Origin: JAJRPT01 sp964465945
GTDB taxonomy: Bacteria > Bacteroidota > Ignavibacteria > Kapaibacteriales > UBA2268
NCBI GenBank assembly: GCA_964465945.1
Contig: CAYXMM010000004.1
Span: 234,993 to 298,992 of the forward strand
Length of the DNA: 64,000 nt
Reading direction: 5' to 3'
Under the pieces are notes generated by a model. It searched no databases, was not told the origin of the DNA, and worked only from the letters and a program-made list of their open reading frames with translations. Both the position numbers and the translations under genes were made by a program. Positions 17,856 to 26,402 of the stretch are shown here, one piece after another. How positions within the stretch are numbered: the stretch's first letter is position 1; every line of letters starts with the position of its first letter.

Positions 17856-18713
17856 TTAATCTATTTTCTTAATCAAAACTTCTTTAGAAAGTGTTTGGTT
17901 ATTAATTTCTATGAATTTTTTATAACTTAGATTTATAAGTTGAAATTCGTTATTAAAAGTATATTGGAAGTTTTGATTATTAGTATAAGAGATTTTATCA
18001 AGATTTTCTTTTTTTACCAACTCATTTATAATCCTATCGGCTTTCAACTGGTCGATAAATTCGACAATATTTAACTTATAGTTTTGATTTTCTTTTGATA
18101 AAGTAGATTTATTTAATACTGGCAACTTAATCGATAAATATTGGTCGTCAATTTCTAATGAGTTAATTAATTCTTTGTTTAGAGTTAATTTTGCACCATA
18201 AAAGTTATGGAATAAGATAATTTCAGTAAGTAGGTATTCGCTTAGTTTTTCAGGAGTTAATAGGTTTTTTTCAACCGATTTGATTTGGGCTTTAGTTAAT
18301 TCATCACCCCAGAAATCTTGCTCTAATTTTTTAAGTTTTTTGGTGAAGAAGTCTAAAACTTCGTCCCAATTCTCAATAGTTTTATAGATGCCTTCCTGAG
18401 TGGTATAATATTTAATTTCGAGACCTTCGTTAAGTTTTTCAAACTCTTTAGAGATGCCTTTCAATTCATCAGGAACTTGATAATTTGAGAATTTCCAAGA
18501 GAATAGTAAGCCATCGCTACTATTTTCAACTAATTTATGAGTTACTTGGAATTCGGTTTGATTATGAACTGATTGGCTATCTATTGATTGAAAGTTATCT
18601 ACTTTAATGTTGTAAAAATTTTCTTTATTTATTGTATAATGTAATGATACTTCTACTTCTTGAGAAAAAGCAGAGAATGTAGAAATTAGAAATATTAGTA
18701 TTGTTTTTGTCAT
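17856..18713 (-). CDS. Exported protein of unknown function
   Basis: The 285-residue protein has a signal peptide (KTILIFLISTFSAFSQE). The mature part is mixed alpha/beta, begins with VEVSLHYTINKENFY, contains SSDGLLFSWKFSNYQVPDEL, and ends in a lysine-rich stretch. No catalytic motif or sorting domain is visible. Its ATG is 8 bases after the T-run of the rpmB terminator, so it either depends on read-through or has a promoter overlapping that hairpin. It is convergent with the CCA gene; the 149-base gap between them holds only a weak AT inverted repeat. Confidence 0.75.
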   Translation of the reverse strand: MTKTILIFLISTFSAFSQEVEVSLHYTINKENFYNIKVDNFQSIDSQSVHNQTEFQVTHKLVENSSDGLLFSWKFSNYQVPDELKGISKEFEKLNEGLEIKYYTTQEGIYKTIENWDEVLDFFTKKLKKLEQDFWGDELTKAQIKSVEKNLLTPEKLSEYLLTEIILFHNFYGAKLTLNKELINSLEIDDQYLSIKLPVLNKSTLSKENQNYKLNIVEFIDQLKADRIINELVKKENLDKISYTNNQNFQYTFNNEFQLINLSYKKFIEINNQTLSKEVLIKKID

Positions 18714-18723
18714 ATTTTTAAAA

Positions 18724-18753
18724 TAAAAAAACCCATCTTGAAAAAGATAGGTT
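18724..18753 (-). terminator. Rho-independent terminator after rpmB
   Basis: On the minus strand, AACCTATCTT pairs with AAGATGGGTT (one A-C mismatch) around a 4-base loop, followed by a run of seven T. It lies 24 bases past the rpmB stop. Confidence 0.75.
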
Positions 18754-18777
18754 CTTGAAGTTTTTACTCAATTAAAG

Positions 18778-18993
18778 TTATTTACCTAATAAAGCAGCTT
18801 TTAAACCGATTTTATCAATAGTTTTTAAGCCCCTTGCTGTTACTTTAATAGTAATCCATTGACCTGATTCTTGGTCCCAAATCTTTTTCTTTTGTAAGTT
18901 TGGTAAAAATTTTCTCTTAGTTTTTCTGTTAGAGTGAGATACATTATTACCAGAAAGCGGTCTTTTACCAGTTACATCACATACTTTTGACAT
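18778..18993 (-). CDS. rpmB: Ribosomal protein bL28
   Basis: A 71-residue basic protein matching L28: CDVTGKRPLSGNNVSHSNRK at the N-terminus, KRKFLPNLQKKKIW next, and KVTARGLKTIDKIGL toward the C-terminus. It has one Cys at the N-terminus, so it is probably a zinc-free L28. AGGA lies upstream, and a TATATTTG -7 element sits 32 bases before the ATG. In many Bacteroidota rpmB is next to rpmG; here rpmG is 1.3 kb away on the other strand. Confidence 0.97.
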   Translation of the reverse strand: MSKVCDVTGKRPLSGNNVSHSNRKTKRKFLPNLQKKKIWDQESGQWITIKVTARGLKTIDKIGLKAALLGK

Positions 18994-19024
18994 TTTTATT
19001 TTCCTATTTACTTTTTTAAGATTT

Positions 19025-19032
19025 CAAATATA
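19025..19032 (-). promoter_or_regulatory. Candidate -7 promoter element for rpmB
   Basis: Minus strand TATATTTG (TAnnTTTG), about 32 bases before the rpmB ATG. Confidence 0.45.
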
Positions 19033-19075
19033 AGGAGTATTTTTTTTAAAACCAAATATTTAATAAAAATGTTAA

Positions 19076-19261
19076 TTACTTTTTCAATTTATTTTTAACT
19101 GGAAATCCAAGTATGAAACCGAATACAGCACCATATAATGACATATTTACTCCGCTTGATTGAATAGTGCAACCGGAATCACAACCAAAATAGTAAAAAT
19201 AAATATACCCGCTTAAAGTTCCAAGTAATGTGAATAAAAGTAATTTAATGTATTTATTCAT
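19076..19261 (-). CDS. DUF6132-like small membrane protein
   Basis: A 61-residue protein with two hydrophobic segments (YIKLLLFTLLGTLSGYIYFYYF and SLYGAVFGFILGF) around a Cys pair loop, FGCDSGCTIQSSG. That pattern (YYxxGCxSGxCxIxS followed by a Gly-rich helix) resembles the small DUF6132 family of Bacteroidota. The family has no established function. No ribosome-binding site is evident. The gene is divergent from the proline dehydrogenase. Confidence 0.65.
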   Translation of the reverse strand: MNKYIKLLLFTLLGTLSGYIYFYYFGCDSGCTIQSSGVNMSLYGAVFGFILGFPVKNKLKK

Positions 19262-19287
19262 TGTTATTTTTTAAAGTTTAAATTTGT

Positions 19288-19295
19288 TAATTTTG
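19288..19295 (+). promoter_or_regulatory. Candidate -7 promoter element for proline dehydrogenase
   Basis: TAATTTTG, matching TAnnTTTG, 45 bases before the ATG at 19341. It lies inside the 5' extension that would be coding if an earlier in-frame start (19284) were used, which supports 19341 as the start. Confidence 0.4.
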
Positions 19296-19340
19296 CAATA
19301 TAAACGAACCAAATTAAAATATATTATTTCAGGTAGAAAA

Positions 19341-20240
19341 ATGCTCAATAAATTAGTGCTTGCTTCTTTGAATGTTACTCCGAAACCGATTGTTAGAATG
19401 TTTGCTAATACTTATATTGCTGGTGAAAACATTAATGATGCAATTAAGGTAGTTAAAAAACTTAACACTTTGAATTGTAGAGCGTCGATTGACTTATTAG
19501 GTGAGTATGTGAGTGATAAAGAGCAGACTATTAAAGAAATGGATTTGAGATATGGGGTTTTAAACGCTATTACTGACAATCAATTAGATGCTAATCAATC
19601 AATTAAATTAACTTCTCTGGGACTTGATATTGATGAAGAATTTTGTTTTGAAAATACTTTGGAGATAGTTAAGAGAGCAAAGGATAAGGGTATTTTTATA
19701 AGAATGGATATGGAAAATTCTCCATATCATGATAGAACAATTTCGCTATATAAAAAGTTACGAGCATTAGGTTATGACAATGTTGGGGTCGTAATACAAG
19801 CGTATATGAAACGTGCTTTGGAGGACTTACAAGAGTTATCAGAATTAAACGCTTCAGTTCGACTTTGCAAAGGAATTTATGTTGAATCTGAAAAAGTTGC
19901 TTTCAAGGATTTTAATGCTGTAAATGATAACTATAAGAAATTATTAAGCTATATTTTTGATAAAAATATGTATGTTGGAATTGCAACTCATGATGATGAA
20001 TTAATAAATTACGCAATGAACGAAGTTAAAAAAAGAGGCTTAGGAAGTAAAGACTATGAGTTCCAGATGCTATTAGGCGTCAGAGAACAGAGAAGGGACG
20101 AAATTATAAAATTGGGTCATGGAATGAGGATATACGTTTCTTTTGGAGAAGATTGGTATGGATATTCAATGCGTAGATTTAAGGAAAATCCGAAAATTGC
20201 GGGTCATGTATTTAAAGCATTATTTACCGGTGGAAAATAA
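19341..20240 (+). CDS. Monofunctional proline dehydrogenase
   Basis: Oxidises proline to pyrroline-5-carboxylate with FAD, passing electrons to the quinone pool. Start set at ATG 19341, preceded by AGGTAG, giving 299 residues; an in-frame start 57 bases earlier would include a probable promoter element. Signatures include the early ASIDLLGEYV, IRMDMENSPYHDRTISLY, VRLCKGIYVES, IATHDDELI, EFQMLLGVREQRRDE and the C-terminal GEDWYGYSMRRFKENP (proline-binding YxxRRxxE-type motif). There is no P5C dehydrogenase domain or neighbour, so the second step is encoded elsewhere. Confidence 0.93.
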   Translation: MLNKLVLASLNVTPKPIVRMFANTYIAGENINDAIKVVKKLNTLNCRASIDLLGEYVSDKEQTIKEMDLRYGVLNAITDNQLDANQSIKLTSLGLDIDEEFCFENTLEIVKRAKDKGIFIRMDMENSPYHDRTISLYKKLRALGYDNVGVVIQAYMKRALEDLQELSELNASVRLCKGIYVESEKVAFKDFNAVNDNYKKLLSYIFDKNMYVGIATHDDELINYAMNEVKKRGLGSKDYEFQMLLGVREQRRDEIIKLGHGMRIYVSFGEDWYGYSMRRFKENPKIAGHVFKALFTGGK

Positions 20241-20266
20241 TTTTTTTTTATTTGTAAAATTATTTT

Positions 20267-20274
20267 TAATTTTG
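20267..20274 (+). promoter_or_regulatory. Candidate -7 promoter element for rpmG
   Basis: TAATTTTG (TAnnTTTG), 28 bases before the ATG. A TTTG at 20251-20254 is upstream, but the 12-base spacing is shorter than the usual value of about 19. Confidence 0.45.
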
Positions 20275-20301
20275 TAATCTTATAAAATTAAGGATTTAAA
20301 A

Positions 20302-20481
20302 ATGGCAAAAAAGGGACATAGAGTACAAGTTATATTAGAATGCACTGAAGCTAAAGCTGAAGGAAGACCAGCTTCAAGATATTCAACTACTAAAAATAAA
20401 CAAAATACTCCTAATCGTATGGAATTAAAAAAATATAATCCATTCTTAAGAAGAACTACTCTACATAAAGAAATTAAATAA
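20302..20481 (+). CDS. rpmG: Ribosomal protein bL33
   Basis: A 59-codon gene. The product begins MAKKGHRVQVILECTEAK, continues RYSTTKNKQNTPNRMELKKY and ends NPFLRRTTLHKEIK, a clear Bacteroidota-type L33 lacking the CxxC zinc pairs of other L33 forms. AAGGA lies ten bases upstream of the ATG. A bidirectional terminator follows. It is flanked by the proline dehydrogenase upstream and the convergent aldolase downstream. Confidence 0.96.
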   Translation: MAKKGHRVQVILECTEAKAEGRPASRYSTTKNKQNTPNRMELKKYNPFLRRTTLHKEIK

Positions 20482-20505
20482 TTTTTTATTTCTTTTAAAA
20501 TTAAA

Positions 20506-20537
20506 CAAAAAGGTAGTCAATTTGACTACCTTTTTTA
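20506..20537. terminator. Bidirectional terminator between rpmG and aldolase
   Basis: AGGTAGTCA (20511-20519) pairs with TGACTACCT (20523-20531) across a 3-base loop, flanked by A-run on the left and T-run on the right, so it can end transcripts from both convergent genes. Confidence 0.85.
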
Positions 20538-20556
20538 ATGAATTATTTAGATTTTT

Positions 20557-21621
20557 TTATGCTACAGTTACATCTTGGCATAAGTAAACGTCTTGAATTG
20601 CATTAAGAAGTTTAACTCCTTCTGTCATAGGTCTTTGGAAAGCTTTTCTTCCTGAGATTAAGCCCATACCACCAGCTCTTTTGTTAATTACTGCGGTTTC
20701 TACAGCATCTTGAAAGTCATTATCACCTGAGGCACCACCAGAATTAATCAATCCGGCTCTGCCCATATAGCAATTAGCTACTTGGTATCTTGTTAAGTCA
20801 ATTGGATGGTCAGAACATAAATCTGTATAAATTCTTTTATCAAATTTACCATAAGAAGAATTACCCATATTTAGTGCTTGATAACCACCATTGTTTGTAG
20901 GTAGTTTCTGCTTGATGATATCTGCTTGAATTGTTACACCTAAGTGATTCGCTTGCGCAGTTAAGTCAGCAGCAGTATGGTAATCTTTGTCTTTTTTGAA
21001 TTCTGGATTTCTTAAATAGCACCATAAAACAGTTGCCATTCCAAGTTCATGAGCATAAGCAAAGGCTTCAGCAACTTCAATGATTTGTCTGTTAGATTCT
21101 TCGCTTCCGAAATAAATTGTTGCGCCAATAGCAGTTGCCCCCATATTATAAGCTTGGTCAATAGTCCCAAACATTACTTGGTCAAACTGATTTGGTAGAG
21201 TTAATAATTGATTATGATTTATCTTCACAATAAATGGAATTTTATGTGCATATTTTCTTGCCACAATACCAAGAACTCCATAAGTTGATGCTACCGCATT
21301 ACAACCACCTTCTATTGCCAATTTCACAATATTTTCTGCATCAAAATAAATTGGATTTTTTGCAAAGCTTGCTCCAGCAGAATGTTCGATTCCCTGGTCA
21401 ACTGGTAGAATAGACATATACCCTGAGTTTGCTAATCTTCCATTTCCAAAAATTCTTTGTAAATTTGATAGAACTCTGTTATTTCTATCTGAATTTATAA
21501 AAATACTATCTACAAAATTTGCTTCTGGAATATGTAGCATATTTTTATCAATTTTAGGATTGCTAAAATTTAATAAGTAATCCGCTTTATCAGCAAGTAT
21601 ATTAGTGATTTGATTAATCAT
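20557..21621 (-). CDS. fbaB: Class I fructose-bisphosphate aldolase
   Basis: Interconverts fructose-1,6-bisphosphate with dihydroxyacetone phosphate and glyceraldehyde-3-phosphate through a lysine Schiff base. The 354-residue protein matches the DhnA/FbaB type: SILPVDQGIEHSAGASF, GGCNAVASTYGVLG, IPFIVKINHNQLL, GATAIGATIYFGSEES and the C-terminal RAGGMGLISGRKAFQRP phosphate-binding loop. It is not the zinc-dependent class II enzyme. A TAATTTTG element lies 39 bases upstream of the ATG. Confidence 0.95.
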   Translation of the reverse strand: MINQITNILADKADYLLNFSNPKIDKNMLHIPEANFVDSIFINSDRNNRVLSNLQRIFGNGRLANSGYMSILPVDQGIEHSAGASFAKNPIYFDAENIVKLAIEGGCNAVASTYGVLGIVARKYAHKIPFIVKINHNQLLTLPNQFDQVMFGTIDQAYNMGATAIGATIYFGSEESNRQIIEVAEAFAYAHELGMATVLWCYLRNPEFKKDKDYHTAADLTAQANHLGVTIQADIIKQKLPTNNGGYQALNMGNSSYGKFDKRIYTDLCSDHPIDLTRYQVANCYMGRAGLINSGGASGDNDFQDAVETAVINKRAGGMGLISGRKAFQRPMTEGVKLLNAIQDVYLCQDVTVA

Positions 21622-21659
21622 AATTTAACCTGTTTTTTGAAATAATGTTAAACAATTTA

Positions 21660-21667
21660 CAAAATTA
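21660..21667 (-). promoter_or_regulatory. Candidate -7 promoter element for aldolase
   Basis: Minus strand TAATTTTG (TAnnTTTG), 39 bases before the aldolase ATG. Confidence 0.4.
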
Positions 21668-21705
21668 AGGAAAATGCTAATTAAAATGAATTATAAATAT
21701 AAAAA

Positions 21706-21737
21706 TAAAAAAAATGGCTGTTTATTATACAGCCATT
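21706..21737 (-). terminator. Rho-independent terminator after clpC
   Basis: AATGGCTGT (21713-21721) pairs with ACAGCCATT (21729-21737) around a 7-base loop; on the minus strand it is followed by eight T. It lies just past the clpC stop. Confidence 0.88.
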
Positions 21738-21742
21738 AAATT

Positions 21743-24298
21743 TTAGTTCTTACTTTCAACTTCGTCGGTTATTTCTTCATTATCAGTTTTGATAATTGGC
21801 TTTTCAAGTTGTGCTTCATCAATTACCCTTTCACCTTCGCTAAAAGAAAATTTCAGTTTTTTCTTTTCTTCATCAAAATCGGCTTCGACTTTAGTTCCGT
21901 TAGTTAAATTGTTTTTTAACACTTCTTCTGCTAAATCGTCTTCAATGTATTTTTGTAATGCTCTCCTTAGAGGTCTTGCTCCGTATTTTTCATCGTACCC
22001 TTTTTCAACTAAGAAGTTTTTAGCAGCATCAGTTAATTCTAAGCTCATTTGATTTACTTCAAGCCTTTTAACTAATTGTTTCAACTGAATATCAATAATT
22101 AGACTAATATCCTCTTTAGAAAGTTTTCTAAATATTATAAAATCATCTACTCTATTAATAAATTCAGGACTAAATAAACGTTTTACAGATTCATCAATTG
22201 TGCTTTTAATATTTTCATAGTCATCTTCAGTATTTCCAAAATTAAACCCAATATTACCACCTTCTTTCATATCCTTTGTGCCAACATTAGAAGTCATAAT
22301 AATAACAGTATTCTTAAAATCAACTTTTCTACCTAACCCATCAGTAAGAACCCCATCATCAAAAACTTGCAACAACATATTAAATACATCGGGGTGTGCT
22401 TTTTCAATTTCATCTAATAGAATGATAGAGTATGGTTTTCTTCTTACTTTTTCTGTTAATTGCCCACCCTCTTCATATCCAACGTAACCTGGAGGCGCTC
22501 CTACAAATCGTGATACGCTAAATTTTTCCATATATTCGGACATATCAATTCTAATCAAGGCATCCTCTGTATCGAACATTACTCGTGAAAGTGCTTTTGC
22601 TAATTCAGTTTTCCCTACTCCTGTTGGACCTAAAAACATAAAAGAACCAATTGGTCTTGAAGGGTCTTTCAAGCCAGCTCTTGCTCTTCTAATTGCTTTT
22701 GCTAAATGTTCTACTGCTTCATCTTGTCCGATTATATGTTCTTTAAGATGAGAGGGCATATTCAATAGTTTTTGAGATTCAGCTTCTGCTATTTTATTAA
22801 CAGGTACGCCAGTAATCATAGAAATAACATCCGCTATATCATCTTCAGTTACAGGGAATACGCGCTCATTACTTTGAACCTCCCAATCTCTTTTAGCATC
22901 TTCAAGTTCTTGTTGTAATCGTTTTTCTTGGTCTCTTAATTTTGCTGCTTCTTCAAAGTCTTGTTTTTTTACAACTTCATTTTTATCATTTTTAATATCA
23001 GCAATTTTTTGCTCTAGCTCAATTATTTCTTTCGGAACATTTATATTAGCAAGGTGTACTTTTGCTCCTGCTTCATCAAGAACATCAATCGCTTTATCTG
23101 GGAATTGCCTGTCCGTGACATAACGTGCTGCTAATTTCACAGCCATTTTAATTGCATCATCTGTGTAAGCCACATTGTGATGTTGCTCATAAGTTTCTTT
23201 AATTTTATTTAAAATATTTAAAGTTTCATCAATACTTGGTGGTTCAACGATTACTTTTTGGAATCTCCTGTCCAATGCTCCGTCTTTTTCTATACTTTGG
23301 CGATATTCATCAAGAGTAGTTGCTCCTACACATTGAATTTCACCTCGTGCAAGTGCTGGTTTAAAGATATTTGATGCGTCAAGAGAACCTGATGCACCTC
23401 CTGCTCCAACAAGGGTATGAACTTCATCAATAAATAAGATAATATCATCGGCTTTCTCTAATTCGGTCAAAATTGCTTTCATTCGCTCTTCAAATTGACC
23501 TCTATACTTAGTGCCTGCAACAAGTGAGGCAACATCAAGTGATATTATTCTTTTATCAAATAATGCTCTTGATACATTTTTCTCAATAATTCTTATTGCT
23601 AATCCTTCAACAATAGCTGTTTTCCCAACACCTGGTTCTCCAATCAAAACTGGATTATTCTTTTTGCGTCTGGATAAGATTTGTGATACTCTTTCAATTT
23701 CTTTTTGACGTCCAATGACAGGGTCGAGTTTTCCGTCTATTGCAAGTTGAGTTAAATCTCTTCCAAAGTTATCAAGCACCGGAGTTTTCACTCTTTCTTT
23801 TGCTTTAGGTCGGCTACCTACTTGAGTTGCTCCCATTTCAGAAGATTGCTTTGAAGATTCTTTTCCTGATAATAAAAAGTCAAGTTCTTTTCTCAAAGTT
23901 TCATAATTAACTCCGAATTGAGCAAGGATTTGAGCCGCTATATTTTCTTCATCTCTTAATAGTGAGAGTAGCAAATGCTCAGTTCCGATTTGAGTTGCCT
24001 TATACAACTTTGCTTCTAAATATGTAATTTTTAGAACTTTTTCCGCTTGCTTAGTAAGTGGAATATTCCCCATAGTCAAAGTTGATGCTGATGAGCGAAC
24101 GGTATCCTCAATTCCTTTTTTAAGTTTATATAAGTCGATTTCAAGGTTTTTCAGTAATTTAACAGCAATTCCTTCCCCATCTCTTATAATACCAAGTAGT
24201 AAATGTTCTGTCCCAATGTAATCATGTCCCAACCTCATCGCTTCATCACGACTAAGTTTAATTACATCATTTACTCTATTTGAAAAATTCTCTTCCAT
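21743..24298 (-). CDS. clpC: ClpC-type ATP-dependent Clp protease ATPase subunit
   Basis: Hsp100 unfoldase that feeds ClpP. Two Clp-N repeats open the protein (MRLGHDYIGTEHLLLGIIRD and a second IGTEHLLLSLLRD), then AAA-1 with Walker A GEPGVGKT and Walker B ILFIDEVHTL. A UVR motif (QDFEEAAKLRDQEKRLQQEL) identifies ClpC rather than ClpA or ClpB; AAA-2 has GPTGVGKTELAKALS and IILLDEIEKAH. Start set at ATG 24298 (851 residues): the upstream TTG at 24346 lies inside a TAACTTTG promoter-like element. A glutamate-rich C-terminal tail ends the protein. Confidence 0.95.
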   Translation of the reverse strand: MEENFSNRVNDVIKLSRDEAMRLGHDYIGTEHLLLGIIRDGEGIAVKLLKNLEIDLYKLKKGIEDTVRSSASTLTMGNIPLTKQAEKVLKITYLEAKLYKATQIGTEHLLLSLLRDEENIAAQILAQFGVNYETLRKELDFLLSGKESSKQSSEMGATQVGSRPKAKERVKTPVLDNFGRDLTQLAIDGKLDPVIGRQKEIERVSQILSRRKKNNPVLIGEPGVGKTAIVEGLAIRIIEKNVSRALFDKRIISLDVASLVAGTKYRGQFEERMKAILTELEKADDIILFIDEVHTLVGAGGASGSLDASNIFKPALARGEIQCVGATTLDEYRQSIEKDGALDRRFQKVIVEPPSIDETLNILNKIKETYEQHHNVAYTDDAIKMAVKLAARYVTDRQFPDKAIDVLDEAGAKVHLANINVPKEIIELEQKIADIKNDKNEVVKKQDFEEAAKLRDQEKRLQQELEDAKRDWEVQSNERVFPVTEDDIADVISMITGVPVNKIAEAESQKLLNMPSHLKEHIIGQDEAVEHLAKAIRRARAGLKDPSRPIGSFMFLGPTGVGKTELAKALSRVMFDTEDALIRIDMSEYMEKFSVSRFVGAPPGYVGYEEGGQLTEKVRRKPYSIILLDEIEKAHPDVFNMLLQVFDDGVLTDGLGRKVDFKNTVIIMTSNVGTKDMKEGGNIGFNFGNTEDDYENIKSTIDESVKRLFSPEFINRVDDFIIFRKLSKEDISLIIDIQLKQLVKRLEVNQMSLELTDAAKNFLVEKGYDEKYGARPLRRALQKYIEDDLAEEVLKNNLTNGTKVEADFDEEKKKLKFSFSEGERVIDEAQLEKPIIKTDNEEITDEVESKN

Positions 24299-24343
24299 TA
24301 ATTTTATGCCTTTCTTTTTTTCTAATTTATAAAGACGATTTAG

Positions 24344-24351
24344 CAAAGTTA
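24344..24351 (-). promoter_or_regulatory. Candidate -7 promoter element for clpC
   Basis: Minus strand TAACTTTG (TAnnTTTG), 45 bases before the preferred ATG. A TTTATG near -33 is only a partial match. Confidence 0.45.
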
Positions 24352-24450
24352 ATATTTATTATTCATTTTTCATAAAAAAAATAATTAACATTTGTTATAA
24401 GTAATAGACACTTTAAGGGCAAAAAAGTTACATAATTTCAATATTTTGTT

Positions 24451-24490
24451 AAAAAAAATCTCTATAAACCCTTATAAGATTTATAGAGAT
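24451..24490 (-). terminator. Rho-independent terminator after beta-propeller lipoprotein gene
   Basis: ATCTCTATAAA (24458-24468) pairs with TTTATAGAGAT (24480-24490), 11-base loop that itself contains a small palindrome; eight T follow on the minus strand. Confidence 0.8.
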
Positions 24491-24552
24491 ATAAATAATA
24501 ATTTAAAATTTAAAATTAAATCAAAAAAATGAAGTAACCTTTTCAATCACTT

Positions 24553-25893
24553 TCATTCCCCTATTGTCTCTTTTTGTGTTGTGTCTATCTCTGCACAAAA
24601 TAAATAGTCTGTGCCTAAGTAATATATTCGCTTACCCTCTACGGCAAAGCCACCAGCACACCCCGATTGTATTTTCTCGCCTGTTTCTGGGTCAGTATAA
24701 ACTTGCACTGGTAGATGTACCATTACATCGTGTTGCCCTGTTTCAAGATTTGTACCGAATAGCCAACCTGCATCTGATAATTTATATAATTTGTTTTCAA
24801 ATACTTTACTACTATAAAAGCCAGTTGTATTATAATACATTGTATTACCATTTGTTAAATAATTTGACCAGACAAAATTACCTGAGATAATATCTATTTT
24901 ACAAATGAATGAATAATGACCACCTTGGGCATAGTTATAATAGTTATTATTATAAACTAAACCTCCTTCAGAAGTATCCCCATAATCACAATTATGATGT
25001 ATCAATGTCTGCCATTTTATATTACCTTCAAAGTCTAATTTGGTGCAATAGGTCCCGCTCCTTATGATCACGCCATCAGCAATAACAATTGGCGTAAATG
25101 GTGCAGAGCAATCAGGAAAATTAACTTTACAACCAGAGGTTGAATCAACAGAAACTTTAAATCTTGTTTCCCACTTTTTCTTTCCTGTTTCGGCATCAAT
25201 GGCAATTATAGAGCCATCGCAACAACCGAGTTTACTTCCAACATAAACGCAATTGCTTATAGGTGAGAAAGCAGGGGCTTCGATACGACCACTATATTCA
25301 AAGCCGGGAGCGTTAATTAAAGGGCTTTCAGTTTCCCACATTATTGAACCATCGGCTTTCGAAATTGCATAAACTTTTTGGTTTGGCGTTCCTGTCGCTC
25401 TATCACTTATGAAAATTGCTTTTTCACTATGGCTTTGCTTACTATATCTTAAAGGACAATTTAGTGTAGATCCAAAATCTTTTGATGTCCAGACTTTTTC
25501 GCCAGTTTCAATATTTATACAATAAACAAATTGTCTTTCTATATAGTATAATAAATTGCTTTCAATTATAAATTCATCCATTGTATAAAAGCGATTTGAC
25601 TCAAGTTGGCTATAATTATTAAGTTTGCAACGCCATTTTAAAACACCAGTATTCTTATTCAGCATTTCAATTAAATCATCTCTACCTACAATAATACAAT
25701 TATCAATTATTGAATACAATGTTCTATATAAGCCAGATATTGATTCAATTTTTGCTAAGTTTCTTTCAGATTTCCAAATTAAATTAAGCTTTTCTCCTGG
25801 AAAAACATTCTTAGTTGGTTCTCTTTTTTTAATCTCATCATCGCAAGAAAAATTCATTAATTGCAAACTAATAAATAAAATAAGTATTCTCAT
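24553..25893 (-). CDS. PQQ-type beta-propeller lipoprotein
   Basis: The 446-residue protein begins with a lipoprotein signal (ILILFISLQLMNFSC, lipobox Cys near residue 17). The mature part carries repeated propeller blades with WxS/WE motifs and AxDxxTGxxxW-type turns: IDAETGKKKWETRF, INIETGEKVWTSKDFGS, AISKADGSIMWETESP and IDIISGNFVWSNYLTNG, as in BamB-like and quinoprotein propellers. No catalytic residues are evident. It starts two bases after the small ORF upstream, with AGGAT before the ATG, so the two are probably coupled. A Cys-rich loop (GCCDGS) is unusual. Confidence 0.83.
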   Translation of the reverse strand: MRILILFISLQLMNFSCDDEIKKREPTKNVFPGEKLNLIWKSERNLAKIESISGLYRTLYSIIDNCIIVGRDDLIEMLNKNTGVLKWRCKLNNYSQLESNRFYTMDEFIIESNLLYYIERQFVYCINIETGEKVWTSKDFGSTLNCPLRYSKQSHSEKAIFISDRATGTPNQKVYAISKADGSIMWETESPLINAPGFEYSGRIEAPAFSPISNCVYVGSKLGCCDGSIIAIDAETGKKKWETRFKVSVDSTSGCKVNFPDCSAPFTPIVIADGVIIRSGTYCTKLDFEGNIKWQTLIHHNCDYGDTSEGGLVYNNNYYNYAQGGHYSFICKIDIISGNFVWSNYLTNGNTMYYNTTGFYSSKVFENKLYKLSDAGWLFGTNLETGQHDVMVHLPVQVYTDPETGEKIQSGCAGGFAVEGKRIYYLGTDYLFCAEIDTTQKETIGE

Positions 25894-25894
25894 T

Positions 25895-26173
25895 TTAATA
25901 TCCTAAATCATATAAAATGAGTCTAAGTGGATTGGACGCATCCATTCCGTTACCAATCATTCCTCCATGATAAACCCCATCACCATTCAAATCAAACACT
26001 TGTTGATATTTAGAGTTTGTAGTCCCAGTACCTGCTGCGATTTGTGAGTTTTTGTTGATGAATGAATCAGAACCTTCTTTATTTCTGTCATGTAACCAGT
26101 CGTAGTCGTCACTTAGAGCTTTATAACCATCAATCGCTGCACTCCAATCACCCGCTCTCATTCTGTTTTTCAT
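25895..26173 (-). CDS. Small protein of unknown function upstream of propeller gene
   Basis: A 92-residue ORF ending in FDLNGDGVYHGGMIGNGMDAS and a hydrophobic tail (LRLILYDLGY). The DLNGDG resembles a calcium-binding EF-hand/dockerin loop. There is no signal peptide and no clear ribosome-binding site, and it reads like the end of a larger domain, so it could be a remnant. Its base composition appears less AT-rich than its surroundings, by eye. Its stop lies two bases before the propeller lipoprotein start. Confidence 0.45.
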   Translation of the reverse strand: MKNRMRAGDWSAAIDGYKALSDDYDWLHDRNKEGSDSFINKNSQIAAGTGTTNSKYQQVFDLNGDGVYHGGMIGNGMDASNPLRLILYDLGY

Positions 26174-26238
26174 ATTTATTTTAATTATTTAATTATATTG
26201 TCTAATTTAAGTAATACTTTGTAAATAAACAAAATATC

Positions 26239-26246
26239 CAAATTTA
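26239..26246 (-). promoter_or_regulatory. Possible -7 element upstream of small ORF
   Basis: Minus strand TAAATTTG, about 66 bases before the 92-residue ORF, in a 229-base AT-rich gap (26174-26402) that holds nothing else recognisable. Confidence 0.25.
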
Positions 26247-26402
26247 TTTTGAGATTTTAAAAAAAGTTATTAACAATTTTCGATATAATGCCTACTACTT
26301 TACTTTGATATTAGTTACGTTTTAAAAATTTAATAAAGAATAAATTTTCATTAATTGTTAATATTTTGAAATATATCGTTTTAAAAAATTTATTATTTAA
26401 CT

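Noticed and set aside
24299..24346. Longer clpC start at TTG 24346
   Set aside because: The TTG lies within a TAACTTTG promoter-like element and the conserved Clp-N domain begins just after ATG 24298.
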